This document shows positions 44,452-52,739 of a DNA stretch of 64,000 bases, one piece after another. Both the position numbers and the translations under genes were made by a program. How positions within the stretch are numbered: the stretch's first letter is position 1; each line of letters opens with the position of its first letter. Source of the stretch: Hyphomicrobiales bacterium (GTDB taxonomy: Bacteria; Pseudomonadota; Alphaproteobacteria; Rhizobiales; Rhizobiaceae); the NCBI GenBank assembly GCA_030456445.1, contig JAKDNM010000001.1, positions 1 through 64,000 on the forward strand, read 5' to 3'. The notes under the pieces were generated by a model. The model was not told where the DNA came from and made no database searches. It was given only the letters and a program-made list of their open reading frames with translations.

Positions 44452-45057
44452 ATGAAGAAACGGAAGCGTATCAGTAAGGCGCCAGATGTGAGGCGAGAGG
44501 AGCTCGTACAGGCTGCTGCTGTTCTGTTTTCAGAAAAGGGCATAGCCGCTACTGGCATCGGCGATATCACCGATCGAAGCGAAGTCGCGCGCGGCACATT
44601 CTATCTCTATTTTGCGTCCAAGGACGAAGTTGTTGCAGAGCTCTGGCAGCGTTATGTGGCGGGCTTCATGAGCCTCGCCGACGGCCTTTTGGAAGATTCC
44701 CAAGGCTTAGCCCAGGGTCCCCTCATACTGGATTTACTTGTCAGGCTCACCGAACATGCATTGGACCACGCTCATTTGCATCGGCTGATCTATGGGACAG
44801 CCGATGCCTCCGCTATCGCGTTGTGTCGGCAATCTGACCAAGCCATCCTCGAAAGATTGACCGGGGTAATCTCGAGATATTTCACGGTCTTGGGTCGCAA
44901 GGTTAATGCTGAGCTATTTGCGTCATTTTTATATCATTCCCTCGACGGTGCACTTCATAACGCCATAATGAAGAATGAGCCGGTTGACCGCGCGACCTTC
45001 ATCAATGGCGTGAAGCAATTCGCAGTTCACGCACTAGAGATCAACGTGGTGCCTTGA
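44452..45057 (+). CDS. TetR-family regulator of the divergent MFS operon
   Basis: The 201-residue protein has a canonical TetR helix-turn-helix (ELVQAAAVLFSEKGIAATGI, DITDRSEVARGTFYLYFASK, DEVVAELWQRY), and the rest is helical ligand domain. The divergent arrangement with the MFS operon and the palindrome at 44405-44427 indicate local repression. Its TGA is followed directly by a GTG that starts an unknown gene, so the two are co-transcribed. Confidence 0.93.
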   Translation: MKKRKRISKAPDVRREELVQAAAVLFSEKGIAATGIGDITDRSEVARGTFYLYFASKDEVVAELWQRYVAGFMSLADGLLEDSQGLAQGPLILDLLVRLTEHALDHAHLHRLIYGTADASAIALCRQSDQAILERLTGVISRYFTVLGRKVNAELFASFLYHSLDGALHNAIMKNEPVDRATFINGVKQFAVHALEINVVP

Positions 45058-45798
45058 GTGTTAAACAGTGCTGCTGAGCCTAAACTGGCTAACATACTAC
45101 CCGAGCTGACCTCACCCAAATTCGACGCAATCCGGGACGCTGTTCTGCCTCTCCTCATTTATGATGCGCAGATTGCAGCCGCGCGTCCACTTCTTGTATC
45201 CTTAGGCGCCGACTCGCTTATCGGCGAGGTGCGCTACTTGGCCGAGGTCAACAACTTTGCGGCAACGAGCTTTAGCATGTCGTTGGCAGAGCGGGCACGC
45301 CAGTTGGGCGTAGTCCCACAGTTGAGGGAAGTCTTGCTCGACTTGCCAGCTTCCCCGGGACGCGATCAGTTCCTCCGGGCGACGCTTACGCTGTTGCCGC
45401 TTCTGCTGCGGTCATGGCGCGCACCGGTGTCGGCGATGGTCGCGGCGACTTTTCCCTCGATCTATCGCGAGTTGGCAAAGGAAGCGGACGTTCCCGAGCT
45501 GCTCAAGTTCGTTCCCTTCTTCGACTGGGATCGCTGCAAGACTGCACGGCGAGAGCTTGTCGACGCATTTATCGCATCCACGGTCTGGAAGCCTGGCGAT
45601 CTGGCCCTGACGGCCTGTCGCGCCTCGGATGTCGGCAAGATCCTAAGACGCGCCGCAAAAACTTACGGCGGCGAAGGCTATATCGAACGCGTTTCTGCGG
45701 ATCTCTCTCGATTGCCAGGGCCGTGCCGCGAGAAGGCGAACCGCGTCATAGAAACCATTCGCTCAGTTGGACCGGCCAAATACGATTGGCGTGACTAG
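45058..45798 (+). CDS. Hypothetical protein co-translated with a TetR gene
   Basis: I do not recognise this 246-residue protein. It is soluble and largely helical, with a conserved-looking middle (AATFPSIYRELAKEADVPEL, KFVPFFDWDRCKTARRELVD) and a C terminus rich in Arg/Lys (SDVGKILRRAAKTYGGEGYI). There is no signal peptide or membrane helix. Its GTG start abuts the TetR TGA with no gap, which implies translational coupling, and a RES/Xre toxin-antitoxin operon follows 80 bases later. The sequence looks intact and coding in composition. Confidence 0.65.
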   Translation: MLNSAAEPKLANILPELTSPKFDAIRDAVLPLLIYDAQIAAARPLLVSLGADSLIGEVRYLAEVNNFAATSFSMSLAERARQLGVVPQLREVLLDLPASPGRDQFLRATLTLLPLLLRSWRAPVSAMVAATFPSIYRELAKEADVPELLKFVPFFDWDRCKTARRELVDAFIASTVWKPGDLALTACRASDVGKILRRAAKTYGGEGYIERVSADLSRLPGPCREKANRVIETIRSVGPAKYDWRD

Positions 45799-45817
45799 AT
45801 TTAGCCTGGAAACTAAT

Positions 45818-45857
45818 TGTGCACTTGATATGCTCATAAATGTGCATATATTGTGCA
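45818..45857. promoter_or_regulatory. Probable autoregulatory operator of the toxin-antitoxin operon
   Basis: TGTGCA occurs three times (45818, 45841, 45852), and ATATGC (45828-45833) with GCATAT (45844-45849) makes a 6-10-6 inverted repeat. The AT-rich cluster lies 22-62 bases before the antitoxin start, where Xre antitoxins of RES systems bind. Confidence 0.6.
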
Positions 45858-45879
45858 GAATGGGTTTCGAGGTTTTGAC

Positions 45880-46266
45880 ATGACTCAAGTTCAGCTCGCA
45901 CATAACACAATGGTCTCCGGCTTCGTCGATAGCCTTCAGGAGCCGCGGACACCCTATATTTCACCGAAGCGTCTGTCGCAGGCGCTGGGCGTGAAGGTTG
46001 CCAATCTGGCGCAACTGACAGGTGTGCATCGCAATACGCTGCGCAACCCCGCTTCGGAACGCCTGCAGGGCAGGTTGCGGGAGATGGTGAAGGTGATTTC
46101 GGCAGCCACCGAACTCACCGGCGATGTCGACAAGGCGATCTATTGGTATCGTAATGAGCCGATCGCGGATTATGGACACCGCACGGCGGCTGAGCTTGTT
46201 GCCGATGGTCAGGTTGAGGCAGTTCTGGCCTTCGTTCGTGATCTCGAAAACGGGGCGCGCGGGTGA
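45880..46266 (+). CDS. Xre/MbcA/ParS-family antitoxin of a RES toxin system
   Basis: The 128-residue protein neutralises the downstream RES toxin and represses the operon. It has an Xre-type helix-turn-helix (ISPKRLSQALGVKVANLAQL, HRNTLRNPASERLQGRLREM) and the C-terminal DUF2384-like domain (IYWYRNEPIADYGHRTAAEL, VADGQVEAVLAFVRDLENG) that contacts the toxin. The ATG at 45880 is chosen as the start of the conserved part. Its stop overlaps the toxin's GTG start by four bases. Confidence 0.92.
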   Translation: MTQVQLAHNTMVSGFVDSLQEPRTPYISPKRLSQALGVKVANLAQLTGVHRNTLRNPASERLQGRLREMVKVISAATELTGDVDKAIYWYRNEPIADYGHRTAAELVADGQVEAVLAFVRDLENGARG

Positions 46267-46787
46267 ACATTACCCGCGTCGGACCCGATGGAATCTTCCA
46301 TCGCTATCTGACGCCCAAATGGTCGTTTTTGCCAACCAGTGGCGCCGGCGCTGCGATTGATGGCGGTCGCTTCAACCGGCCAGGTGTTGAGGCGCTCTAT
46401 CTTTCGCGTGCGCCGCAGACGGCGCTTGAGGAATACAGGCAAGGCGCCAGCATCACCCCGCCAGCGACGCTTGCCGCTTACAAAGTGACCCTTACCGAAG
46501 TCGTTGACCTTTCAGAAGGCTTCGACCCGGACCGCTGGGTCAGCGATTGGAAGGACTGGGGCTGTGCCTGGCGCCAAATTGCCCGTATCGACAGGAAAAT
46601 ACCACCGTCTTGGAAGCTTGCCGATCTGGTGATCACGGCTGGACTTCGCGGCATCCTGTTTCCATCCTTGCGTCATGCCGGCGGCACCAATCTGGTGATT
46701 TTCCCCGCCAACCTACTCGATGGCGACACGGTCGAGGTTCACGATCCCGACAATCGGTTACCGCACGATCAATCTTCGTGGCCGTAA
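46263..46787 (+). CDS. RES-domain toxin (NAD-degrading family)
   Basis: RES toxins deplete NAD+ and arrest growth when the antitoxin is lost. The 174-residue protein has the RES core: FHRYLTPKWSFLPTSGAGAA, GGRFNRPGVEALYLSRAPQT (with the conserved Arg and Tyr), the Glu in ALEEYRQ, and the C-terminal Ser in ILFPSLRHAGGTNLVIFP. A GTG start overlaps the antitoxin stop, which is the standard order for Xre-RES pairs. The domain is intact, so the pair may be functional and help keep this region in place. Confidence 0.93.
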   Translation: MNITRVGPDGIFHRYLTPKWSFLPTSGAGAAIDGGRFNRPGVEALYLSRAPQTALEEYRQGASITPPATLAAYKVTLTEVVDLSEGFDPDRWVSDWKDWGCAWRQIARIDRKIPPSWKLADLVITAGLRGILFPSLRHAGGTNLVIFPANLLDGDTVEVHDPDNRLPHDQSSWP

Positions 46788-47130
46788 TTCCTAATCACGC
46801 AGGACGCAGACAACCGTTTGCAGTGCGATCGAGGGTTGTTGTGAGCGATCTGTGGAGGTCAACATTGTTGGGGCGTGCGATGCCAGGAGCATGGCGATTG
46901 TGGCCCATGACCGAAGCGTGGAAGATCGGCCCGTCGGGAGCCCATACTTCATCTGTGGAACCATCATTGCGAGGCGGGCTGCTGTGCAGGGCATGACAAT
47001 CTCACCGAAAGATGATGCGCAGGCTGGCGCGTCCATTGTGGAAGGGACTGTATCGGCATGGTGGTCGTTCCCATATGCGGTCGGAAATGCCGAGGCTACA
47101 TCGTTCAACTCAAGGTCCTGGAGGGCGTAA
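46788..47130. other. 343-base stretch between the RES toxin and a LysR gene
   Basis: Opposed open frames of about 90-115 codons overlap here, but neither has a good ribosome binding site or family resemblance. It probably holds the LysR promoter. Confidence 0.35.
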
Positions 47131-48069
47131 GTGAACCCCAAACTGCTGAAGACATTCCTGGCTGTCGCCAGAAGCCGGAACGTTACCCGCGCTGCCGAAC
47201 AGGTCCACCTCGCGCAGTCGAGCGTCAGCGACCAGATTCAGGTTTTGGAAACCGAATTGGGAGCGAAGCTTTTTGTCCGAACGCGGCAGGGCTTGATCCT
47301 GACGCAAGGGGGTGAGACCCTGAAGTCCTATGCTGAGGAGATCCTGGCCCTTGCGGATGAGGCGCGTTCAGCGGTGGAAACAGCCGCCGGGCGCAGCGGC
47401 AGGTGCCTGACCATCGGTGCGCTGGAAACGATCGGCGCGGCACGGCTGCCGCAATGGCTACGGGACTTTCAGCGCCGGCAGCCGGATATCAAAGTGCATC
47501 TGAAAATCGCCGGGAGCGGCGAGCTGGTGCAAGGTTTGGAAGACGGCGCGCTTGACGCGGTGTTCTGCTTCGACAAAGGCCCCATCGACGAGCGGCTGGC
47601 CAGGCGTGTTGTCTCGTCCGAACCGCTCGTTCTCATCGTGCCTCCCGAGGAAGCGAGCAGGATACCGACCCTCGATCTTCAATCCGTTGCCTCGCTTCGT
47701 TTCATAACGACTGAGCGCGGGTGCATCTATCGGCACATGCTCGACAAAGCGTTTGCCGCGGACGGCTTCAGCCCGCCGGAGATTGCATCCGAAGTCGGTA
47801 GCATCACCGCGATCGGCCGCCTTGTCGCCGCCGGCATCGGCAGCGCTCTCGTTCCCCGCCTGGCGGTTGAAGACATGCTCGATCGCGGGGACGTTGTCGA
47901 ATTGCCCTGGACCGGTGCGGGCAGCACGGTGGCTCTTGTCCTGATCTGGCGCCGCCGCCGCGTTCTGTCGCCGCCGTTGAAGCGATTTCTGGCAACGGCA
48001 GACGAATTGGCGCCGGCTGTCAGATCAACCGATGCCCGCCCTCGACATGCAGGACGGTCCCTGTCGTAA
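47131..48069 (+). CDS. LysR-family transcriptional regulator
   Basis: The 312-residue protein begins PKLLKTFLAVARSRNVTRAA and EQVHLAQSSVSDQIQVLETE, a standard LysR winged helix-turn-helix, followed by a periplasmic-binding-protein-like effector domain (CLTIGALETIGAARLPQWLR, LVLIVPPEEASRI, VGSITAIGRLVAAGIGSALV). The start is a GTG. Its 3' end overlaps the convergent SDR gene by 50 bases, so opposing transcripts would meet. It may regulate that SDR gene or act elsewhere. Confidence 0.92.
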   Translation: MNPKLLKTFLAVARSRNVTRAAEQVHLAQSSVSDQIQVLETELGAKLFVRTRQGLILTQGGETLKSYAEEILALADEARSAVETAAGRSGRCLTIGALETIGAARLPQWLRDFQRRQPDIKVHLKIAGSGELVQGLEDGALDAVFCFDKGPIDERLARRVVSSEPLVLIVPPEEASRIPTLDLQSVASLRFITTERGCIYRHMLDKAFAADGFSPPEIASEVGSITAIGRLVAAGIGSALVPRLAVEDMLDRGDVVELPWTGAGSTVALVLIWRRRRVLSPPLKRFLATADELAPAVRSTDARPRHAGRSLS

Positions 48070-48748
48070 AGGTGCTGTTCATGAGAAAAGCGATCGCTTC
48101 GGCTATGTCGCCGGCTTGCCCAATTCTACCGACAGGCAGGCGTTTCGCCATCGCCTCCAGCGCCTCGTCTTTCTTGTCGCCGGCGACAAAGGTCCAGATC
48201 GGGGTATCGACCCAGCCCGGCGAGACCGCATTGACCCTCAATGGGGCGAGTTCGACCGCCAAGGCGCGAACCAACCCTTCCAGCGCTGCATTGATCGTTG
48301 CCACGACCGAGCCTCGCGGCAAGGGCCGATAGGCGGCGATGCCGGACGTGAGCGTGATGGACCCGTTTGGGGTGAGCTTTGGCGCTCCGTGCTTTGCAAG
48401 CAGGAGCGCGCCGAAAATCTTGCTTTCCACCGCGCGATGCGCCGCTGTGAGGTCGAGCGAGGGGAGCAGTTCGTAGGCACCCTGGATATCGGCTGCGGTG
48501 CAGACGATGTGGTCCAACTGCCCCGCTTGCTCAAACAGTCGAACAACCTCGGTTTCCCTCGTGATGTCCACCGCGATCGTCTCCAATTGGGATTGGACAT
48601 CGAGGCTTTCGCGTGCGCGGTCCAGCTTTTCTTCGCTGCGCCCGACGATAACGACCTCTGCGCCGTCGTCGAGACAGCGCCTGGCGAGTGCCAGCCCCAT
48701 TCCCGAATTGCCGCCTACGATGAGAACCCTTGAATTCGTGCCTGCCAT
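48020..48748 (-). CDS. SDR-family protein lacking the YxxxK catalytic pair
   Basis: The 242-residue protein has a clear SDR nucleotide-binding fold: RVLIVGGNSGMGLALARRCL with the glycine motif, VDITRET with the adenine-pocket Asp, the serine in SITLTSGIAAYRPL, and VNAVSPGWVDTPIW. However, the usual YxxxK before AALEGL reads VATIN, so both the catalytic Tyr and Lys are missing. It may be a non-enzymatic NADP-binding protein or use another mechanism. It is convergent with the LysR gene and overlaps its end. Confidence 0.88.
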   Translation of the reverse strand: MAGTNSRVLIVGGNSGMGLALARRCLDDGAEVVIVGRSEEKLDRARESLDVQSQLETIAVDITRETEVVRLFEQAGQLDHIVCTAADIQGAYELLPSLDLTAAHRAVESKIFGALLLAKHGAPKLTPNGSITLTSGIAAYRPLPRGSVVATINAALEGLVRALAVELAPLRVNAVSPGWVDTPIWTFVAGDKKDEALEAMAKRLPVGRIGQAGDIAEAIAFLMNSTFTTGTVLHVEGGHRLI

Positions 48749-49371
48749 GTTTGTCTTCCTTCCTCAAGTTTGAATGAGAAGGCAGATCTTTCAGGTCAGG
48801 TTCAAATGTGGAAACGGAAGAAAGCGATAACATCATCGGGAATTCCGATGGCGGATAACGCCCGGTCGTGGCGGGGTGGTTGTTCTAGATACGCTCGCCA
48901 GCGAGCAGATGTTATCCACGAAAGCCGTGTTCGCGGGTGTGTCCCAGCGTTGCTCGGCCTGACCGCGCTGACGGGATCGGAGGAGGCTCGTGGCGGGAAC
49001 CCGACCGCAGCACCCTCCGCAAAACCTTCCGCTAGATATTCAGATTTCGGCAGATTGCCATGGTGGCTATGAGTTTCGACCTACGGCTCTGCCAGGTCGC
49101 AGCGCTGGGGCAGGATTTCATCGCTCACCACCCGGCGCGAGGCAACCGGATCGGTATGGGGACGAGCAGAACCGGCCTCCGCATCATGTCGACATCAGGT
49201 AGGCGATCGGTGAGAAGGTGCAGGCAGGTCTGGCGGCGGGTCGGCGATAAGATCCGGCAGGCTCCGTCTTCCGGGCAGACATCCCAGACGCTGCGATCGA
49301 TGCGCTCGGCCGGTGCCGCCGACGCGGTTGCGACCCGGCCCTCCGTCGGGCCCGTCAGCCGGGCGGCCGCA
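48749..49371. other. 623-base gene-free stretch
   Basis: The stretch between the SDR start and the LysR stop shows only short or overlapping frames. No family, strong repeat or RNA fold was recognised. The SDR promoter should be at the left end. Confidence 0.4.
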
Positions 49372-50271
49372 TCAGGTCGTCCCTGGCCGCACGCGGCTGT
49401 CGAGCGAACGCATCATCTCGTCGGTTTCGGTCTTGAGCCAGGCCGTGAAGTGCCGCCCCAGATCCGCCTTCCCGCCCGCTTCGCTCGCGACCGGCGCGTA
49501 ACCATAACGGGACGGCAGCGGTTCACATTCGCAGGTAACCAGTCGTCCGTCCTCAAGGTCTTGGAACGCCAGGGCGTAGGGCGCCAAGGCCGTGCCGTGA
49601 CCTGCCGCCGCCGCCTGCACCAGCAGCCCCGCATGACTGTAGCTACGTGAGAAAAGCGGCTGAAGGGCCGTTCGGCCATTTAGCGAGAGAAAGGCGAGCC
49701 ACAGATCGGAGCCGCCTTCCCGCAAGAGAGGCAAGCGCAGCGCCGCATCGAGGGACGACGCCCCCAATGTCGGACTGAACACGGGAATGAGCTGGTCGCG
49801 GAACAGCAGCCCGGCCGTGTCCGCGCGGAGATGGCGGATGGCAACATCGCAGGATCCGTCGGCCAGCGACGCGAGTGCGTCGGTGGCCTCAACCCGCACG
49901 TCCAAATCGGGATAGCGCAGACCAAACCTGTGCAGGCGCGGCGCCAGCCATTTCATGGCCAGGGAATGGGTCGTCGAGACCCTTAGCACGACGGCGGCGT
50001 CCTCCGCCTGCAAAGCCGTGATTCCGGCGGCCAGGGTCCTCAGCGCCGCGCGCACGATGACGGCGAGTTCGCGGCCTTTCCCGGTGAGTTCGATCTGTCG
50101 GGGGTGACGGATGAACAGCGCGAACCCCAGCCGCTGCTCGGCCTGTTTCACCTGCAGGCTCACCGCGCCCGCGGTCTTGTGAAGTTCAAGTCCAGCTAGG
50201 CGGAAGCTGCCAAGTCGGGCCGCGCATTCAAAGTCGACAAGGCCAGTGACGCGAGGCAGACGGTCGATCAT
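49372..50271 (-). CDS. LysR-family regulator (GcvA-like)
   Basis: The 299-residue protein has an N-terminal winged helix (GLVDFECAARLGSFRLAGLE, HKTAGAVSLQVKQAEQRLGF, ALFIRHPRQIELTGKGRELA) and an effector domain with THSLAMKWLAPRLHRFGLRY and SDLWLAFLSLNG-type phrases seen in the GcvA group. It is divergent from an NAD-dependent epimerase-like gene (85 bases apart), which is its most likely target. Confidence 0.9.
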   Translation of the reverse strand: MIDRLPRVTGLVDFECAARLGSFRLAGLELHKTAGAVSLQVKQAEQRLGFALFIRHPRQIELTGKGRELAVIVRAALRTLAAGITALQAEDAAVVLRVSTTHSLAMKWLAPRLHRFGLRYPDLDVRVEATDALASLADGSCDVAIRHLRADTAGLLFRDQLIPVFSPTLGASSLDAALRLPLLREGGSDLWLAFLSLNGRTALQPLFSRSYSHAGLLVQAAAAGHGTALAPYALAFQDLEDGRLVTCECEPLPSRYGYAPVASEAGGKADLGRHFTAWLKTETDEMMRSLDSRVRPGTT

Positions 50272-50356
50272 GCCGAAGCATAAATATATTTAATGCTCAG
50301 CGCAAGAAGTACTGGTTTGCGGCAGAAATTATCGACCTTTAGGCTAAGGAAACCTT

Positions 50357-51304
50357 ATGCAGGAGGACTCCTTGACCAAATCCGTTCTCGTTATCGGCGG
50401 CACTCGTTTTTTCGGACGCATCCTCGTGGATAGGCTTGTCACCGAGGGCCATCAGGTGACGATCGCCACCCGGGGCCGGGCGTCCGATACCTTCGGAGCG
50501 ACCGTCGAACGCATCGGCGTTGATCGCCGCGATGGCGGCGCCATGGCCGCGGCGTTCGAAGACCGCAAGTTCGATCTCGTCTTCGACCAGATGTGCTACA
50601 GTCCGCGTGATGCGGAAATCTCCACCCGGGTCTTTTCCGGCCGGGTCGGACGCTACGTCATGACATCGACGATCGAGGTCTACGATCAGGTGCATGGGGA
50701 GATCGACCGGCCCCTGGCTGAAGACGACCTCGTGTTGGACGACGAACCGGTTGATCCCGGGTTTGCGTGGGACGACCCGCTGGTGGCGGACGCCCATTAC
50801 GGATCCGGCAAACGCCAGGCCGAGGCCGCGCTGTTGCGCCACGCGGTCCTGCCGGTCGTGACCGTCCGGGTTGGTCACGTCCTCGCGGGTCCCGAGGATT
50901 TCACCGGACGCCTCGCCCATTACGTGGACAGGGCGGTCGAGGGCCGAACCCTGAGACACGCCGCCGGATCCGGGAAGAGCGCCTTCATCGACGGGCCCGG
51001 CATCGCCAATTTCCTCGCCTGGGTCGGCGGCGAGACCTTCCGGGGACCTGTGAACGCCGCGGCGGAGGGAGCCCTGTCAGCCGCCGGGATCTTCGAGCAG
51101 GTCGGAGTGATGGCCGGCGTGCCGCTTGCGCTGCAGCCCGTGGAGAACTCGACGGCGTCCAATACACTCAGCCCGTTCGACTATGAGCGCGACTTCACCA
51201 TGGATACCAGGCGGGCCGCCGCCCTCGGTCACCGCTTCGGTCACAGCCATGACTGGCTGGATGGCCTGATCGCCGCCCACCTTGCAGATCGGGCCACGAA
51301 GTGA
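50357..51304 (+). CDS. NAD(P)-dependent epimerase/dehydratase-family protein
   Basis: The 315-residue protein is an extended SDR: the Rossmann motif is SVLVIGGTRFFGRILVDRLV near residue 8, the catalytic triad region is YVMTSTIEVYDQVHGEIDRP, and a YGSGKRQAEAALL segment carries the YxxxK motif (Tyr with Lys four residues later). The form TRFFG instead of TGFIG is shared with a group related to isoflavone-reductase/CSP41-like proteins. The start may be ATG 50357 or a later TTG. It overlaps the LysE-type gene by four bases and may form an operon with it. Confidence 0.88.
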   Translation: MQEDSLTKSVLVIGGTRFFGRILVDRLVTEGHQVTIATRGRASDTFGATVERIGVDRRDGGAMAAAFEDRKFDLVFDQMCYSPRDAEISTRVFSGRVGRYVMTSTIEVYDQVHGEIDRPLAEDDLVLDDEPVDPGFAWDDPLVADAHYGSGKRQAEAALLRHAVLPVVTVRVGHVLAGPEDFTGRLAHYVDRAVEGRTLRHAAGSGKSAFIDGPGIANFLAWVGGETFRGPVNAAAEGALSAAGIFEQVGVMAGVPLALQPVENSTASNTLSPFDYERDFTMDTRRAAALGHRFGHSHDWLDGLIAAHLADRATK

Positions 51305-51588
51305 CGTTTCCGTTGCCGGGCCCCGGGATGCTGCTCTCGTTCCTGCTCGCCTCCTCCCTCCTGATCATCGCCCCCGGGCCCGCGACGTACTACGTGATCG
51401 CCCAGGCTCGCATCTCCCGACACAGCGCCACTTTGGCCGTGGCCGGCATCGTCATGGGCGACTTCGTCCTGATCGGCGTGGCCGGGGTCGTGCTGAAGGT
51501 GGCCGGCGCGCGCTATGTCGCCTGGCTCGGCCTGGGGATGCTGAAGACCCAGACCCGTCCGGCGGCGGGGGAGCTGCGCGCCCAAAAG
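51301..51588 (+). pseudogene. LysE-family amino-acid exporter, truncated by an IS481 element
   Basis: The frame starts at GTG 51301 overlapping the previous stop and encodes the first about 90 residues of a LysE/RhtB exporter: LLSFLLASSLLIIAPGPATY, VIAQARISRHSATLAVAGIV, MGDFVLIGVAGVVLKVAGAR. The family has about 200 residues and six helices; here the IS481-like element begins at 51589 and the rest of the gene does not reappear on its far side. The insertion was therefore accompanied or followed by loss of the 3' part. Confidence 0.88.
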
Positions 51589-52588
51589 TGTAGATATGTC
51601 GGTACTCGCGGGACATTTCCATTAGCTTCCCAATTCTGGGACGATGGAGATGCACATGAGCAAGGATCAGCGCGAGATACAGCGCAAGCTACGCATTCTG
51701 AGGCATGCGGACGAGACTGGGCATGTTGCGAAGACCTGCCGGTATTTTGGGGTCGGTCGCAGCAGCTTCTACCGTTGGCGTGAAGCCTATCGGAAACACG
51801 GCGACCCCGGTTTGGTGAATCACCCGCCCATTCCTAAATGGCACGCCAACAGAACGCCTATCGAGATCGAGGAGAAGGTTCTCCATCTCCGGAGCAAATA
51901 TCATCTCGGGCCCATGCGCATCGTTTGGTATCTGGCGCGGTATCACGACATCAAGGTATCAGACGCGACCGTCTCCCGAATATTGAAACGCAATGGCGTC
52001 AACCGCCTTCCGCGCGGCACCCGCCTGCGCAAGGTCCATACCAAGCGTTACAACAAGCAGGCTCCCGGCCACCACATTCAGATGGACGTCAAGTTCCTGA
52101 CTTTCAAAGGGGCGCGCGGTGAAAAGGTTCGGCGCTTTCAGTTCACTGCTATTGATGACGCGACAAGGGTGCGGGCTCTGAAAATCTACGAGAAACACAC
52201 CCAGGCCAGCGCCACCGACTTCGTCGACCACATCATCGAGAAGTTCCCGTTTCGAATCCGTGAGATCAGGACCGACAACGGCCACGAATTCCAGGCAAAA
52301 TTCCACTGGCACGTCGAGGACAAGGGCATTCGTCACGCATATATCAGACGCGGTACCCCGCAGTTGAATGGCAAGGTCGAGCGCTCACACCGATCAGATC
52401 AGCAGGAATTCTATCAACTGCTCAGCTACAAGGATGACGTCGATCTCGAAGCAAAACTTGGCCAATGGGAGCAATTCTACAACTTCGCTCGACCGCACGG
52501 AGCCTTCAACGGAAAGACACCTTACGAGGCGCTCCGCGAAAAGCTATAGTCGCACCACGAAATGTCCCAAGAGCACCTGCAGCTTACA
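51589..52588 (+). mobile_element. IS481-family insertion sequence, 1.0 kb
   Basis: The element has imperfect ends that begin TGTA and share GGGACATTTC: TGTAGATATGTCGG at 51589 on the plus strand and TGTAAGCTGCAGG at 52588 on the minus strand. It holds one transposase gene. No clear target duplication is seen in the flanks (CCAAAAG before, AACCCAC after), which agrees with the loss of the LysE 3' end. Confidence 0.85.
51656..52549 (+). CDS. IS481-family transposase
   Basis: The 297-residue protein has an N-terminal HTH domain (SKDQREIQRKLRILRHADET, TCRYFGVGRSSFYRWREAYR) and a DDE rve core with HIQMDVKFLTFKG, the second Asp in RTDNGHEFQ and the Glu in GKVERSHRSDQQEF. The end FNGKTPYEALREKL is the usual IS481 C terminus. 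ATG 51656 is taken because the family starts M(S/N)KDQREIQ; an ATG at 51644 is also in frame. No disruption is visible. Confidence 0.94.
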   Translation: MSKDQREIQRKLRILRHADETGHVAKTCRYFGVGRSSFYRWREAYRKHGDPGLVNHPPIPKWHANRTPIEIEEKVLHLRSKYHLGPMRIVWYLARYHDIKVSDATVSRILKRNGVNRLPRGTRLRKVHTKRYNKQAPGHHIQMDVKFLTFKGARGEKVRRFQFTAIDDATRVRALKIYEKHTQASATDFVDHIIEKFPFRIREIRTDNGHEFQAKFHWHVEDKGIRHAYIRRGTPQLNGKVERSHRSDQQEFYQLLSYKDDVDLEAKLGQWEQFYNFARPHGAFNGKTPYEALREKL

Positions 52589-52739
52589 AACCCACCTTCG
52601 CACATCAATGACGTCGGGGGGCGGTTACATCATCAAAACCCGCCAGCCTGACAAGTTCGAAGTGGTGGAGACCGAATTCCTCCTACACCTGCTGATGGGC
52701 GGGCTCACATATCCGCTTGGCAAGCGGCACAAGCGCCCT

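Noticed and set aside
46791-47141. A 116-codon minus-strand gene upstream of the LysR gene
   Set aside because: It overlaps an equally long opposite frame, and neither has codon pattern, start signal or family support.
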